Assembly (NCBI RefSeq): GCF_001428545.1 | Contig: NZ_LMHZ01000022.1 | Location: 1-64,000 of the forward strand | Length of the DNA stretch: 64,000 nucleotides | Direction of reading: 5' to 3' | Source: Noviherbaspirillum sp. Root189 | GTDB taxonomy: Bacteria > Pseudomonadota > Gammaproteobacteria > Burkholderiales > Burkholderiaceae_D | Part shown: positions 25,470-34,136 of the stretch, piece after piece | Numbering within the stretch: position 1 is the first letter of the stretch | How the letters are laid out: the number at the start of each line of letters is the position of its first letter | Notes under the pieces: model-generated | The model's database searches: none | Told to the model about the DNA's origin: nothing | What the model saw: only the letters and a program-made list of their open reading frames with translations | Program-made: the position numbers and the translations under genes

Positions 25470-26222
25470 TTAGAAGTTATAGGCGACGTTGACACCACCG
25501 CCCCAGTCAGGGCTGCCATCAGAAAAGCCTTTCGTCGCATAGGCCTGTAATTTGTAGCCGCCGCCAAGCTTGCGCGAATAGAACGCGGTCAGTTCACGTT
25601 GTGCGAAACCGGCGTCCGTAGATTTGGTGCGAAAGTCCAGCATCGCGCCAATATTTGCCTGCTGATCGAGCTTGTATGAGAGGCCTGCGTTGGCGCTGAT
25701 GACATCCTTGAGCTTCAGTACTTCTGATGATCCCAGCATGCCGTAGCCAATGCCGCCGAACCATGTCAGGTCGCCCATCCTGGTGTACGGGTCGATCATG
25801 ATCCAGTAATCGTTTTCACCGGTCCCAAGGCCTTTGTCGCTGTCGGCAGTACCAAACTTGATCTTTGCCGTGACATCGATACCAGTCTGCGATTTCGGGT
25901 CGAGCATGAAAGAATAGATTGCGCTCGTGGTCAGGTCTCCCATGCCGGAGTCCGTACGCGTCGTGGTCGAGGTCTGGCGCACGGCGCCCACGCCGGCGAT
26001 AACATTGTCAGAACCTGTGATGCGCACGTAGGGAATGGACGCTTTCAATGTCCAGTTGCCGCTCTCGTAGGTGCCGATAAACGGGATGGCTGTAATCTCG
26101 GTATGGGTATCGGTACCGTATTTGCCCGTGGTGTAGTCGTATCCCGTTTTGAAAGTGAAATTGCCTTCGGCGAACGCTGCATGGGACAGCAGCGCGGCTG
26201 CGAGGAGACTCAGTTTTTTCAT
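25470..26222 (-). CDS. Outer-membrane beta-barrel protein (MetA-pathway/phenol-degradation porin type)
   Basis: A 250-residue exported protein. The signal peptide is MKKLSLLAAALLSHAAFA, then EGNFTFKTGYDY. The rest alternates polar and aromatic residues in short strands and ends in a terminal Phe (NVAYNF), the usual signal for outer-membrane barrel insertion. The strand pattern (GNWTLKASIPYVRITG, GMGDLTTSAIYSF) fits the PF13557 group of phenol-degradation-associated barrels, whose substrates are mostly unknown. The Thr-rich secreted protein gene lies 90 bp upstream on the same strand, so the two may be co-transcribed. Confidence 0.8.
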   Translation of the reverse strand: MKKLSLLAAALLSHAAFAEGNFTFKTGYDYTTGKYGTDTHTEITAIPFIGTYESGNWTLKASIPYVRITGSDNVIAGVGAVRQTSTTTRTDSGMGDLTTSAIYSFMLDPKSQTGIDVTAKIKFGTADSDKGLGTGENDYWIMIDPYTRMGDLTWFGGIGYGMLGSSEVLKLKDVISANAGLSYKLDQQANIGAMLDFRTKSTDAGFAQRELTAFYSRKLGGGYKLQAYATKGFSDGSPDWGGGVNVAYNF

Positions 26223-26312
26223 GTTGATAACAATCGTTGTTTCAATAAAAAGCCGGGCAACGCTTGTTGCCCGGCTGGATAGAGCTAGTGAGTTTATGGC
26301 GGGCTTGACCGG

Positions 26313-26912
26313 TTAGTTGCGGCGAGTCTTCTCGACTTTTTCGGGGCGCTCGATTTTCTCGACCTTTGCGACTTTCTCCACCTTTTCAAGCTTTTCGACC
26401 TTTTCCACTTTTTCTATTTTGTCGACCCTGGCAGGTTTCTCTGCTTTGAACGCGGAGATGGCTTCACGTTTTTCTGCAGCTAAGGCCTTGTTCTCGGCCG
26501 CACGCGCTTGACCCGCCTGTGCCGATTCGGGCAGCACAACCGTAGCTCCATGGGTTTTCGCTGTTACGCCGGAGGGCACAGTTGCGCCGGCTTTGTAGAC
26601 GGTTGCGCCTTTTCTGGCAGTGGTTGTTGCGGGAGCCGTAGTGGTTGTCGTTGTTGCCGTCGTGGTTGTGGTCGGCGCTGTCGTAGCGGTTGCCGTTGTT
26701 GTGCCGGTTGCCGAATCGATGCTTGTCGTTGCGGTGACCTGCGTCGTCGTTGGTGTGGTAGTCGCCGTTGCAGGCGTGGTTGCGGTCGTAGTTGTTGTTT
26801 CTGTCGCAGATGTTGTCGATGCGGTCTGTGCAAATGCAGTACCGGCAGACAAGAGGGCTGCTGTGAGTGCGGTCAGGATAAGAGCAGGACGTGCAGTCTT
26901 AATACTTTTCAT
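26313..26912 (-). CDS. Exported low-complexity protein (Thr/Ala tract plus KVEK repeats)
   Basis: A 199-residue protein with a signal peptide (ALILTALTAALLSAGTAFAQ). Residues about 26-96 are almost only Thr and Ala with a few Ser/Pro/Val. Residues about 97-145 form a mixed segment, and the C-terminal 50 residues are Lys/Glu/Val repeats of the KVEK or KIEK type, ending KVEKTRRN. The start is the ATG at 26912 with GGAGA upstream; an in-frame TTG at 26924 overlaps that site. Such a protein may be periplasmic, O-glycosylated or cell-wall bound, but this is inference. The antisense frame at 26508-27008 is a shadow. Confidence 0.75.
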   Translation of the reverse strand: MKSIKTARPALILTALTAALLSAGTAFAQTASTTSATETTTTTATTPATATTTPTTTQVTATTSIDSATGTTTATATTAPTTTTTATTTTTTAPATTTARKGATVYKAGATVPSGVTAKTHGATVVLPESAQAGQARAAENKALAAEKREAISAFKAEKPARVDKIEKVEKVEKLEKVEKVAKVEKIERPEKVEKTRRN

Positions 26913-27071
26913 AGTGGTCTCCAAAGGCGGATATCAAGTAGGCATTGCCAGATGAATACTAACCATGGAGCGCTGAAACATGATCGCGTAAAGGTGTTTC
27001 AGCTGTAAGTGAATGTTAATACCTGGAAATATTATCTGTTCGCCACAATTGACGAATGACCTACGTCGTTC

Positions 27072-27105
27072 TATTCTGTCAGCTATCGTTTCATCTGACA
27101 GAATA
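27072..27105 (+). promoter_or_regulatory. Perfect 11-bp inverted repeat, probable IclR operator
   Basis: TATTCTGTCAG and CTGACAGAATA flank a 12-base spacer, ending 8 bases before the IclR start at 27114. The dyad fits an autoregulatory site for the downstream IclR-type protein and would also lie upstream of the CaiB-citrate-lyase-like genes. Confidence 0.65.
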
Positions 27106-27113
27106 ATATCCAT

Positions 27114-27881
27114 ATGGCAAGCAGGGCTCCTATACAGGTCATGGCCGATGAAGATGGCAGTTCCGACGAACCCGGCGTCGCCGCGGTAAATCGCGCGCTC
27201 AGTATTCTCGACGCATTCACTGAAGACGCGCCTATGCTGACACTAGCCCAACTCAGCCAGCGGACTGGTCTCTACAAAAGCACGATCTTGCGCCTGATGC
27301 AATCGCTCGAATCCTACGGCTACATCCATAGGCTCGACAGTGGCGTCTACATGCTCGGGCCTTCACCGATCCGGCTCGCCGCTCTCGCCACCAAGGCATT
27401 GCATCCTGCAGAGCTGGTCATGCCTGTATTGCGTGAACTGGTGCAGGCCACAAGTGAAAGCGCGTCCTTTTACGTGCGCTCCGGCACGATGCGTCTTTGC
27501 TCATTCAGGGTCGATTCTCCTCGTGCCGTACGGGACCACGTTCAAGTCGGTGAACTGCTGCCGCTGGACAAGGGCGCGGCAGGCCATGTACTCGTTGATT
27601 TCGAGCGCTTTGCGTCCGATGCCGACACACTCGGCGCCGAGAGCCTGATACGGATTACGCGCGGTGAGCGCGATGTGGAAACCGCTGCAGTTGCTTGCCC
27701 CGTATTCGGTGAAAAAAATGCGCTGCAGGGTGCACTCAGTCTGTCCGGACCCATTACAAGGTTTGGCGATGCAGAGGTAGCGGCGATGATTCCAGTCCTG
27801 ATTGCCGCGGCAAGGACATTGACCATACGCTTCAAAGGCAACCCGTCAGCGTTTTCATTTGCGAATGCGACTTTCGGATGA
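27114..27881 (+). CDS. IclR-family transcriptional regulator
   Basis: A 255-residue IclR regulator. The winged HTH occupies residues about 20-80 (VNRALSILDAFTEDAPMLTL, then YKSTILRLMQSLESYGYIHR); the ligand-binding GAF-like domain spans about 95-250 and ends FGDAEVAAMIPVLIAAA. It lies 40 bp upstream of the CoA-transferase gene on the same strand and probably controls both downstream genes. The perfect inverted repeat at 27072-27105 is its likely operator. The start is uncertain: ATG 27114 lies eight bases past the dyad, and ATG 27141 is an alternative. Confidence 0.9.
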   Translation: MASRAPIQVMADEDGSSDEPGVAAVNRALSILDAFTEDAPMLTLAQLSQRTGLYKSTILRLMQSLESYGYIHRLDSGVYMLGPSPIRLAALATKALHPAELVMPVLRELVQATSESASFYVRSGTMRLCSFRVDSPRAVRDHVQVGELLPLDKGAAGHVLVDFERFASDADTLGAESLIRITRGERDVETAAVACPVFGEKNALQGALSLSGPITRFGDAEVAAMIPVLIAAARTLTIRFKGNPSAFSFANATFG

Positions 27882-27921
27882 GATCTTCCATGTTGGATAG
27901 CAACACCAGTACAGGATATCA

Positions 27922-29124
27922 ATGACAACGCTACTTTCAGGAATCAAGGTACTTGACCTGACCAATGTCCTTGCCGGTCCCTTTACCGGCTATCAAATGG
28001 CACTGCTTGGTGCCGATGTCACCAAGGTGGAAACACCTGGCTCCGGGGATCTGGCGCGACAGCTCGGTGCCGATGCCGGTCTGAACCGGAAGAACATGGG
28101 CACCTCCTTCCTTGCCCAAAACGCGGGCAAGCGCTCCATCGCCTTGAACCTTAAATCCGCTGCGGGCAAGAAGGTATTTACCAGGCTGGTGCAGCAGGCG
28201 GATGTGGTTCTTGAAAATTTCCGCCCCGGCGTCATGGATCGCCTCGGCCTCGGCTATGACGCCCTAAAACTGATTAACCCCGGCTTGATCTACTGCGCAA
28301 TTTCAGGATTCGGACAGACCGGCCCACTGGCCAACGCACCTGCCTACGACCAGATCATTCAGGGCCGGTCCGGCGTGATGAGTATTACCGGAGACGAGGC
28401 GACAGCGCCACTGCGGGTCGGCTATCCGGTATGCGACACCATTGGCGGCATGACGGCGGCCTTCGCCATTTCATCGGCGCTGGTGCGGCGGGAACGAAGC
28501 GGCGAAGGGGCCTTTCTCGACGTATCAATGCTGGACTCGGCCATTGTCACCATGGGATGGATCGTTTCCAATCAGTTGATCGCCGGACAGGCGCCTGTGC
28601 CGATGGGGAATAACAATTTCACAGCAAGTCCGTCCGGGACCTTCCGTACCGGGTCCGGGCTGCTCAATATTGCGGCGAACAAGCAGGAGCAGTTTGAAAC
28701 GCTGTGCCAGGTCATCGGCCGGCCGCAACTCATCGCAGATTCGCGATTCGCAGCACGTGAGTCGCGCAAGCAGCATCGCGCCGCACTGACTCAGGCCATC
28801 GAAGACGCGCTGTCGGAAAACACGGCTGCCCACTGGGAAGACGTGCTGACTGCAGCCGGCGTACCCGCCGGACAGGTGCTCAGCGTGGAGCAGGCTTTGA
28901 ACCAGGAGCAGATTGCCCACCGCGAACTGCTGATGAGCCTGCCCTTCAACGACGGCATCAGAGACAGCATCACGGTAACGCGCAGCGGGTTCAAGGTAGA
29001 TGGTGATGTAACCCGCGTTGAACAAGGACCACCGCGCCTCGCGGAGCATACGACAACTATTTTGCAGGAAGCCGGCTACACGCCTGAGGAAATCGATCAG
29101 TTGCGATCGGAAGGAGCCATATGA
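27922..29124 (+). CDS. CaiB/BaiF family (type III) CoA-transferase
   Basis: A 400-residue family III CoA-transferase. The N-terminal part has the family start (LSGIKVLDLTNVLAGPFTGY, LGADVTKVE). The catalytic Asp is D172 (GYPVCDTIGG), in the same position as Asp169 of formyl-CoA transferase. NFRPG at about 99-103 and the glycine-rich C-terminal linker are present. These enzymes move CoA between acids such as oxalate, carnitine, succinate or citramalate. It overlaps the citryl-CoA-lyase-like gene by four bases (ATGA) and follows an IclR gene by 40 bp. The likely role is activation of a di- or tricarboxylic acid; the acid itself is unknown. Confidence 0.92.
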   Translation: MTTLLSGIKVLDLTNVLAGPFTGYQMALLGADVTKVETPGSGDLARQLGADAGLNRKNMGTSFLAQNAGKRSIALNLKSAAGKKVFTRLVQQADVVLENFRPGVMDRLGLGYDALKLINPGLIYCAISGFGQTGPLANAPAYDQIIQGRSGVMSITGDEATAPLRVGYPVCDTIGGMTAAFAISSALVRRERSGEGAFLDVSMLDSAIVTMGWIVSNQLIAGQAPVPMGNNNFTASPSGTFRTGSGLLNIAANKQEQFETLCQVIGRPQLIADSRFAARESRKQHRAALTQAIEDALSENTAAHWEDVLTAAGVPAGQVLSVEQALNQEQIAHRELLMSLPFNDGIRDSITVTRSGFKVDGDVTRVEQGPPRLAEHTTTILQEAGYTPEEIDQLRSEGAI

Positions 29125-29939
29125 CTATGACTACCGGAGCGGAAAGCAAGGACTGGCTTGCCAGGGCAAAGGATTGGTGGAGCACCAAAATTATCGATAT
29201 TCGCCCGGGCATCATCCGCGTCAAGGGCAAGCCTATCGAAGACCTGATCGGCAACATCAGCTATGCGCATATGGTGTGGCTGATGTGTCGCGACGACGAA
29301 CCGAGTCCGGCGCAGGCCAGACTGCTGGAGGCCGCGCTTGTTTCGGCTGTCGATCATGGTCCGCAGGCTCCTTCGATCGCTATTTCGCGCATGGCGGTGA
29401 CCTGCGGCCTTCCGCTTAATGGCGCGATGGCATCCGCGATCAACGTGCTGGATGACGTCCATGGCGGCGCGGGTGAACAATGCCTCGCGCTATTCGAGTG
29501 CATTCGTTCTTATGCTGCTTCAAAATCAGTGTCGGATGCGACCGAACAGGCACTGGATGAGTACAGCAACACGCATGGAAAAATAATTCCGGGATATGGA
29601 CACCGTTTTCATCCGGTTGATCCACGTGCGGTCAGGCTGCTTGCCCTCATCGACGAAGCCGCCGACGCCGGCGTTGTGACAGGACATTACGCCGAGATTG
29701 GCCGACAGGTAGAAACTTCTCTTGGCAAGCGAAGCGGACGCCACATCCCGATGAATATCGACGGTGCGACCGCCGTCGTCTACGGTGAACTCGGTTTCGA
29801 GCCGGAACTCGCGAGGGGCTTGTTTATCCTGTCGCGCTCGGTCGGCATCCTGGCGCACGCGTGGGAACAGAAACAACAGGGCGGACGTATCAAGGGACCG
29901 ATGCCACCCGATATGGGCTATCGCTATACCGGGAAATAG
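29121..29939 (+). CDS. Short citrate-synthase-family enzyme, citryl-CoA-lyase-like
   Basis: A 272-residue protein with the small form of the citrate synthase fold. The three catalytic positions are present: H114 (DDVHGGAG), H161 (GYGHRFHPVDPRA) and D214 (NIDGATAV). The usual citrate synthase is about 430 residues, so this short form fits the group annotated as citryl-CoA lyase or citrate-synthase-like. Together with the overlapping CoA-transferase it could activate an acid to its CoA thioester and cleave it to acetyl-CoA plus a 2-oxoacid. The four-base overlap with the CaiB gene indicates coupled translation. Substrate is not deducible. Confidence 0.85.
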   Translation: MTMTTGAESKDWLARAKDWWSTKIIDIRPGIIRVKGKPIEDLIGNISYAHMVWLMCRDDEPSPAQARLLEAALVSAVDHGPQAPSIAISRMAVTCGLPLNGAMASAINVLDDVHGGAGEQCLALFECIRSYAASKSVSDATEQALDEYSNTHGKIIPGYGHRFHPVDPRAVRLLALIDEAADAGVVTGHYAEIGRQVETSLGKRSGRHIPMNIDGATAVVYGELGFEPELARGLFILSRSVGILAHAWEQKQQGGRIKGPMPPDMGYRYTGK

Positions 29940-30315
29940 ACGCCCTTTAACAATATCCCAGAATATCCCAAGTATCAGCTTTGCTGTCTCAGCGCTCCTG
30001 AAACGACGACTTGAACTTGTTCGCTTAAATACATCAACCTGCTCGCCATGAAATGGAGCGTAGGTGCCGCATATTTCTTGCAACGGCACTCCAATCAGGA
30101 TAATTTCCTCAGCGACTGTTGCCAAAGAAGTCGTTCGGGCGTTCTTCAACCTGACCCTCTAATACCGATTCCAACCTGTAACGTTACGAATGACACCGAT
30201 GGATTTGTTTTGGCTGGCAAGGCGCAGGAGGAGTCAATAACGGGCTATTGACGACGAGTGCACCGCCGGCAGGCGGCTCGGCGCCCCCCGGAAAAAGACG
30301 CGATGTCATGGTGCG
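29940..30315. other. Convergent intergenic region with repeat R1 copy B
   Basis: About 375 bp between the convergent citrate-synthase-like gene and pncB. The right half is repeat R1 copy B. The left half has no supported gene or hairpin. Confidence 0.45.
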
Positions 30316-30335
30316 TTATGGGTTGGGAGTGGTAT
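30162..30335. repeat. Repeat element R1, copy B (full length, 174 bp)
   Basis: Starts ATACCGATTCCAACC and ends GGTTGGGAGTGGTAT, each end carrying one or two changes compared with copy A. The internal hairpin is GTCAATAACGGGCTATTGAC, differing from copy A at the loop. Its right end overlaps the last seven codons of pncB and supplies the stop codon (30316-30318). Confidence 0.85.
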
Positions 30336-31533
30336 AAGTGCGATTGAATTGCTGCCGCAGATAAGCAAGGAAGGTTTCGTCCACGGACATGGTCTTTCCT
30401 TCCGCATCGGCAAGCTTCGCTACCGGCTGTCCATTACACGTGATGAGCTTCATGACGATATTCAGTGTGTCGATACCCATATCATTGGTCAGGTTGGTTC
30501 CGATGCCAAAACCCATCTGTACGTAATCGGCAAATTCCCGATGCAATGCCAATGCCTTTGGCAGGTTCAGGCTGTCGGAGTAAACGAGTCTCTTCGTATG
30601 CGGATCGATGCGAAGCTTCGCATAATGGGCGAGTGCCTTCCTGGTCCATTCCGCAGGATCGCCGGAGTCGTGACGCAAGCCGTCGAAGAGTTTGGCAAAG
30701 TACAAGTCGAAATCATTCAGGAAAGCGTCCATACCAACCACATCGGTCAGTGCGATGCCAAGGTCGCCTCGATACTCCTGCACCCACGCCTCGAGCGAAG
30801 CCTTTTGGAACTGCTTGAGCTGCACACCGACTGCCTGGAATGTCTGCAGGTATTCGTGCGCCATCGTGCCGATAGGTACCAGGCCATATTTGCGCGCCAG
30901 GTGCACGTTGGAAGTGCCCTTGAAATAGGCAGGGAGCTCACGGCTCAGCGTAGCCACCGCTTCGTCATGCCAGCTCGCAGAAAACCGCCGGCGCGTGCCA
31001 AAGTCAAAGAACTGGAATGGATGTACGCGCTCGGCCGTTTCCGGTCCCTTCTGCCGCAGGAGCTCAACCTTTGCCTGCATGCGCCTTCGCCCTTCCGCCA
31101 TTGCGGCATCCTGGTCCACGCTGCGGAAGTAGAGCTCGTTGACGATTGACAGTACATAGACCTCAAAACCCATTACATGGATTTGCGGCCCTTGCGCAAC
31201 GATGACAAGATCATCACCGTCTTCCTCAATGCGGATGTAGCGTCGCTGAAAGTGGAAAATCCGCAGGAAATCGATGAAGTCCGATTTGAAGTACGGCCGC
31301 ATGCGGAGATATTCCAGATCATCATCCGTAAAGCGCATCGCACACAAAGCATCAAGCTGCGCCTCGACATCGTACCGAAGCGAGCTCAAGGGATACGCCG
31401 GCTTGTTGCGGCATTTGAAGCGATATTCGGACTGATTGGCCGGGAATGCATGCAGCAGTGACTGCCACATCGTGAATTTGTACAGGTCCGTGTCGAGCAG
31501 GCTCTGAATCACCGGCTGAAAGGGTTTTTTCAT
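30316..31533 (-). CDS. pncB: Nicotinate phosphoribosyltransferase
   Basis: A 405-residue nicotinate phosphoribosyltransferase. It converts nicotinate, PRPP and ATP to nicotinate mononucleotide in NAD salvage. The start MKKPFQPVIQSLLDTDLYKF carries the family signature SLLDTDLYKFTM. The phospho-histidine site lies in GTSNVHLARKYGLVPIGTMAHE (His near 213-234), and DGLRHDSGDP and YSDSLN belong to the PRPP-binding part. Length and order match the family. pncA-like gene ends 18 bp upstream on the same strand, giving a Preiss-Handler operon. The last residues (TTPNP) and the stop are encoded in repeat R1, so the C-terminus was probably altered by the insertion. Confidence 0.95.
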   Translation of the reverse strand: MKKPFQPVIQSLLDTDLYKFTMWQSLLHAFPANQSEYRFKCRNKPAYPLSSLRYDVEAQLDALCAMRFTDDDLEYLRMRPYFKSDFIDFLRIFHFQRRYIRIEEDGDDLVIVAQGPQIHVMGFEVYVLSIVNELYFRSVDQDAAMAEGRRRMQAKVELLRQKGPETAERVHPFQFFDFGTRRRFSASWHDEAVATLSRELPAYFKGTSNVHLARKYGLVPIGTMAHEYLQTFQAVGVQLKQFQKASLEAWVQEYRGDLGIALTDVVGMDAFLNDFDLYFAKLFDGLRHDSGDPAEWTRKALAHYAKLRIDPHTKRLVYSDSLNLPKALALHREFADYVQMGFGIGTNLTNDMGIDTLNIVMKLITCNGQPVAKLADAEGKTMSVDETFLAYLRQQFNRTYTTPNP

Positions 31534-31551
31534 GTCTATCGTTTTCCGTAT

Positions 31552-32367
31552 CTAGTCCAGTAGTTCAGCGGCCTCATTCGCCGTCAAGCGTTCTACGCCT
31601 TGTGCGCCTGCCCGTTCAAAGAATCCACGTTCCGCTGCGTCGAAACCCGTAACCGCACTCATGCAATCCCGCAGCAGAACCATGCGTGGCAGGCGCAGAT
31701 TTTTACCCCTGGCATAGCCGAGAAGTTGTTCGACGCTCGCCGCCACGCAGTGACTGGACGCTTCGCCGGCGATCAGCAGAAGATCCGTGTTCCTAAGCAG
31801 GTCTGTTGCGAGACGCTCATTGAATTTCGTCGCTTCCTCGTCTTCATGGGGCACTTCGGCTTCGAACACGCCATAGTGTTCCGACAGGGGATATTGCCCC
31901 TTCAACACCCTGGTAACCGGGCACTGACGGGCAAACTCCCAGGCATTCAGTTGTTGTGACAACGCCGTATGGATATTGTGACCCCATGTCCCGGTTACGC
32001 AGTGTACGGGCCAGGCAATCAACTGGTGCCTGCCAAGCTGTTCGAGTTTTTCCAGCATGGCGGTCACAGACGGCAGCAGGCTGCAATCGCGTGGAATATA
32101 TTCTCCGTTACGTAGGCTGTCGAGGGTGATGATGGTGAACGGCGGGACTTCGCCTCCATCGTGTGCAGCCCAGAAGGTGGTGCGCTCGACCGCGACGCTG
32201 GCGTGAGAATCGAGCGTCACCGTGATGGAGGACAGTGCTGATCCATGTCCCGCTATAAAAGCGGCAAGTCGTTTCATGTCTTCATCGGCACCCGTAACAG
32301 GCAGGGCGGCACCCAGGATATCGCAGAAATCATTCTGTGGGTCAATGATAAGCAGGTTGACGTTCAT
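31552..32367 (-). CDS. pncA: Nicotinamidase-like cysteine hydrolase (isochorismatase superfamily)
   Basis: A 271-residue amidohydrolase. The catalytic triad is D9 (IDPQNDF), K156 (VLKGQYP) and C207 (AGEASSHCVAA); D53-x-H55 (LDSHAS) is the metal site of nicotinamidases. It would convert nicotinamide to nicotinate, feeding PncB immediately downstream (18 bp). It is longer than the usual 180-215 residues of PncA, with extra segments in the middle and at the C-terminus, so a related amidase cannot be excluded. The pncB linkage supports the role. The ATG at 32367 has no strong ribosome site. Confidence 0.85.
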   Translation of the reverse strand: MNVNLLIIDPQNDFCDILGAALPVTGADEDMKRLAAFIAGHGSALSSITVTLDSHASVAVERTTFWAAHDGGEVPPFTIITLDSLRNGEYIPRDCSLLPSVTAMLEKLEQLGRHQLIAWPVHCVTGTWGHNIHTALSQQLNAWEFARQCPVTRVLKGQYPLSEHYGVFEAEVPHEDEEATKFNERLATDLLRNTDLLLIAGEASSHCVAASVEQLLGYARGKNLRLPRMVLLRDCMSAVTGFDAAERGFFERAGAQGVERLTANEAAELLD

Positions 32368-32511
32368 GGCAGATGCGTTTAAAAACGGTAAGTCTTTTGC
32401 GGAGGAGATCCAGTGTATCCTACTTGGACCGGCTTATATCCGCCAGATCGCCTCCCCAGGATCGCCTTCAGTCATAAAGCGATCCTCAAGACTGCGGTGA
32501 TACGGGACCTG

Positions 32512-32664
32512 CTAAACAATCGGTGTGAGCCAGTGGATAGACAGCGAGGCTGCGCTTATCGAACATACTAAAACGAGCACGACACACCTCGCGATGCGCC
32601 ATTTATCTTCAACAGGCAATGCATGTGAATCGGAAGTGGCATCAGAAGCAGGATTAGTGTTCAT
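32512..32664 (-). CDS. Small single-span membrane protein (50 residues)
   Basis: A 50-residue protein starting MNTNPASDATSDSHALPVED with one hydrophobic segment (CVVLVLVCSISAASLSIHWL) near the C-terminus. The start at 32664 is supported by GGAG six bases upstream. A longer frame back to 32799 overlaps the tautomerase gene out of frame and is unlikely. It lies 49 bp after the tautomerase gene on the same strand. Function unknown. Confidence 0.5.
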   Translation of the reverse strand: MNTNPASDATSDSHALPVEDKWRIARCVVLVLVCSISAASLSIHWLTPIV

Positions 32665-32713
32665 GGTTATCTCCATCGTAAAATAAAAGGTAAAAATATT
32701 CTTGAAGCTGCTT

Positions 32714-33094
32714 TCAGGCGTATTGCGCAATGCCGTCGCCAAACGACCAGTTTTCCTTTTTGACCTCGACCAGGTTGATGATGACGTCGGCCATCGCAAA
32801 GGCTCCGTTAATTGCGATCAGTTCTGCCATGTGCTGAAAAAGATCTTTTTTCGCCTGAACGCTGCGGCCTTCACTACAGGTGATCTGTACAAAGACGACC
32901 CGGGCCGAGTGCGCAATACCTAGATAAGCGGGTGTACAGACCAGGTCATCCGGACCATGCTCACTGATGACCTGAAAACGATCGTCCTCCGGAACCTTGA
33001 AGGTCTCGACCAAAGCCTGGTGAATTGCATCAGACACGTGCCGCTTGATCTCCGGCGCACTTCCTTGCGGCAAATAAATACGTACGAATGGCAT
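32714..33094 (-). CDS. Tautomerase-superfamily protein
   Basis: A 126-residue protein starting MPFVRIYLPQG, so the mature N-terminus is the catalytic Pro-1 of the tautomerase superfamily. Length and the segments APEIKRHVSDAIHQALVETF and KVPEDDRFQVI fit the malonate-semialdehyde-decarboxylase-like group more than 4-oxalocrotonate tautomerase. A strong AAAGGAG precedes the start. It is divergent from a LysR gene that most likely controls it. The exact substrate is unknown; an oxo-acid from aromatic or halo-organic degradation is typical for the group. Confidence 0.88.
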   Translation of the reverse strand: MPFVRIYLPQGSAPEIKRHVSDAIHQALVETFKVPEDDRFQVISEHGPDDLVCTPAYLGIAHSARVVFVQITCSEGRSVQAKKDLFQHMAELIAINGAFAMADVIINLVEVKKENWSFGDGIAQYA

Positions 33095-33185
33095 GATTTA
33101 CTCCTTTTCAATGTGATTCCGTTTTCGAATAATCGGGTGACAGGAGGACTATAGGCAGCTAATATACATTTGTAAAATTCGAAGT

Positions 33186-33204
33186 TTTAAAGAAATACTT
33201 TAAA
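33186..33204 (+). promoter_or_regulatory. Inverted repeat, probable LysR binding site
   Basis: TTTAAAG and CTTTAAA with a five-base spacer lie between the divergent tautomerase and LysR genes, 12 bases before the LysR start. This dyad is a candidate operator for the LysR protein. Confidence 0.5.
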
Positions 33205-33215
33205 TTTACTCATAT

Positions 33216-34136
33216 ATGAGCAAACATATGAGCAGACTTCTGTTGGACCTGGATTTGCTGAGGACGCTTGTGACCGGCATTAGCATGGGCAGCTTTGCGC
33301 GCGCCGCGGACAAGATTGGCCGCTCGCAATCGGCGTTAAGCCTGCAGATGAAAAAACTGGAAGAGCAGCTGGACGTCGAAATTTTCGAAAAGCAGGGTCG
33401 CTCGCTTACCCTGACCGCTGCGGGAAGAACCCTGCATGATTATGCCCAGCGCATGCTGGAGCTCAACGAGGAAACGGTCGCCGCAGTGCGTGGCTCGGCC
33501 GTTATGGGCAGTGTACGCTTCGGCATGTCGGTGGATTTTGAAAACACCTGGCTGCCCGCCACATTGGCAAGGTTTGCCCGCTCGCATCCCCAAGTTGCCA
33601 TCGAAATCCGCATGGACCGCAACTCCGCACTGGCCGTCCAGGTGGATCGCGGTGAAATCGATATCGCGCTGATCTTTTCCAATGAAAAAACGGAAGGCGC
33701 GGAGCCAATCGCCGAACTCGACATGGTGTGGATAGGTCGGCCGGATTTATCGCTCGCCCCGGATGAGCCGCTGCCGCTTCTACTGCTGGAACAACCCTGC
33801 GTATTCCGGCAGGCGGCCATCAAGTCACTGGACGATGCCGGTATCAAATGGCGTATCGCGGTGACCAGCCCCAGCCTCGGAGGGTTGTGGGCAGCAGCGG
33901 AAGCCGGCATTGGTGTCACAGTCAGATGCGCCGTAGCGGCGCCACGGGGCCTGACGAACGTTGGCATCGAACGCCGGTTGCCGACGCTGCCTGGCATTGG
34001 TCTGGTGATCCGTCACGGACACAAACCGATAACGCCTGCGATTGCACGATTGCGTGAAGTCATATTGGAGGTGTTGCATGAAAATCTTCCGCCTGAGGTC
34101 CTCCAGACACCGGCGGACGCGCTGTCTGCCAACTAA
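33216..34136 (+). CDS. LysR-family transcriptional regulator
   Basis: A 306-residue LysR regulator with the N-terminal HTH (LDLLRTLVTGISMGSFARAA, then KIGRSQSALSLQMKKLEEQL) and a periplasmic-binding-protein-like effector domain from about residue 95. It is divergent from the tautomerase gene across 121 bp, the typical arrangement for control of the neighbour and itself. Start at ATG 33216; a second ATG four codons in (33228) is possible. The effector is unknown. Confidence 0.92.
   Translation: MSKHMSRLLLDLDLLRTLVTGISMGSFARAADKIGRSQSALSLQMKKLEEQLDVEIFEKQGRSLTLTAAGRTLHDYAQRMLELNEETVAAVRGSAVMGSVRFGMSVDFENTWLPATLARFARSHPQVAIEIRMDRNSALAVQVDRGEIDIALIFSNEKTEGAEPIAELDMVWIGRPDLSLAPDEPLPLLLLEQPCVFRQAAIKSLDDAGIKWRIAVTSPSLGGLWAAAEAGIGVTVRCAVAAPRGLTNVGIERRLPTLPGIGLVIRHGHKPITPAIARLREVILEVLHENLPPEVLQTPADALSAN

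Noticed and set aside
26508-27008. Plus-strand Cys/Gly/Arg-rich frame of 166 residues
   Set aside because: It is the antisense of the Thr/Ala tract of the gene at 26313-26912; its odd composition follows from the repeat.
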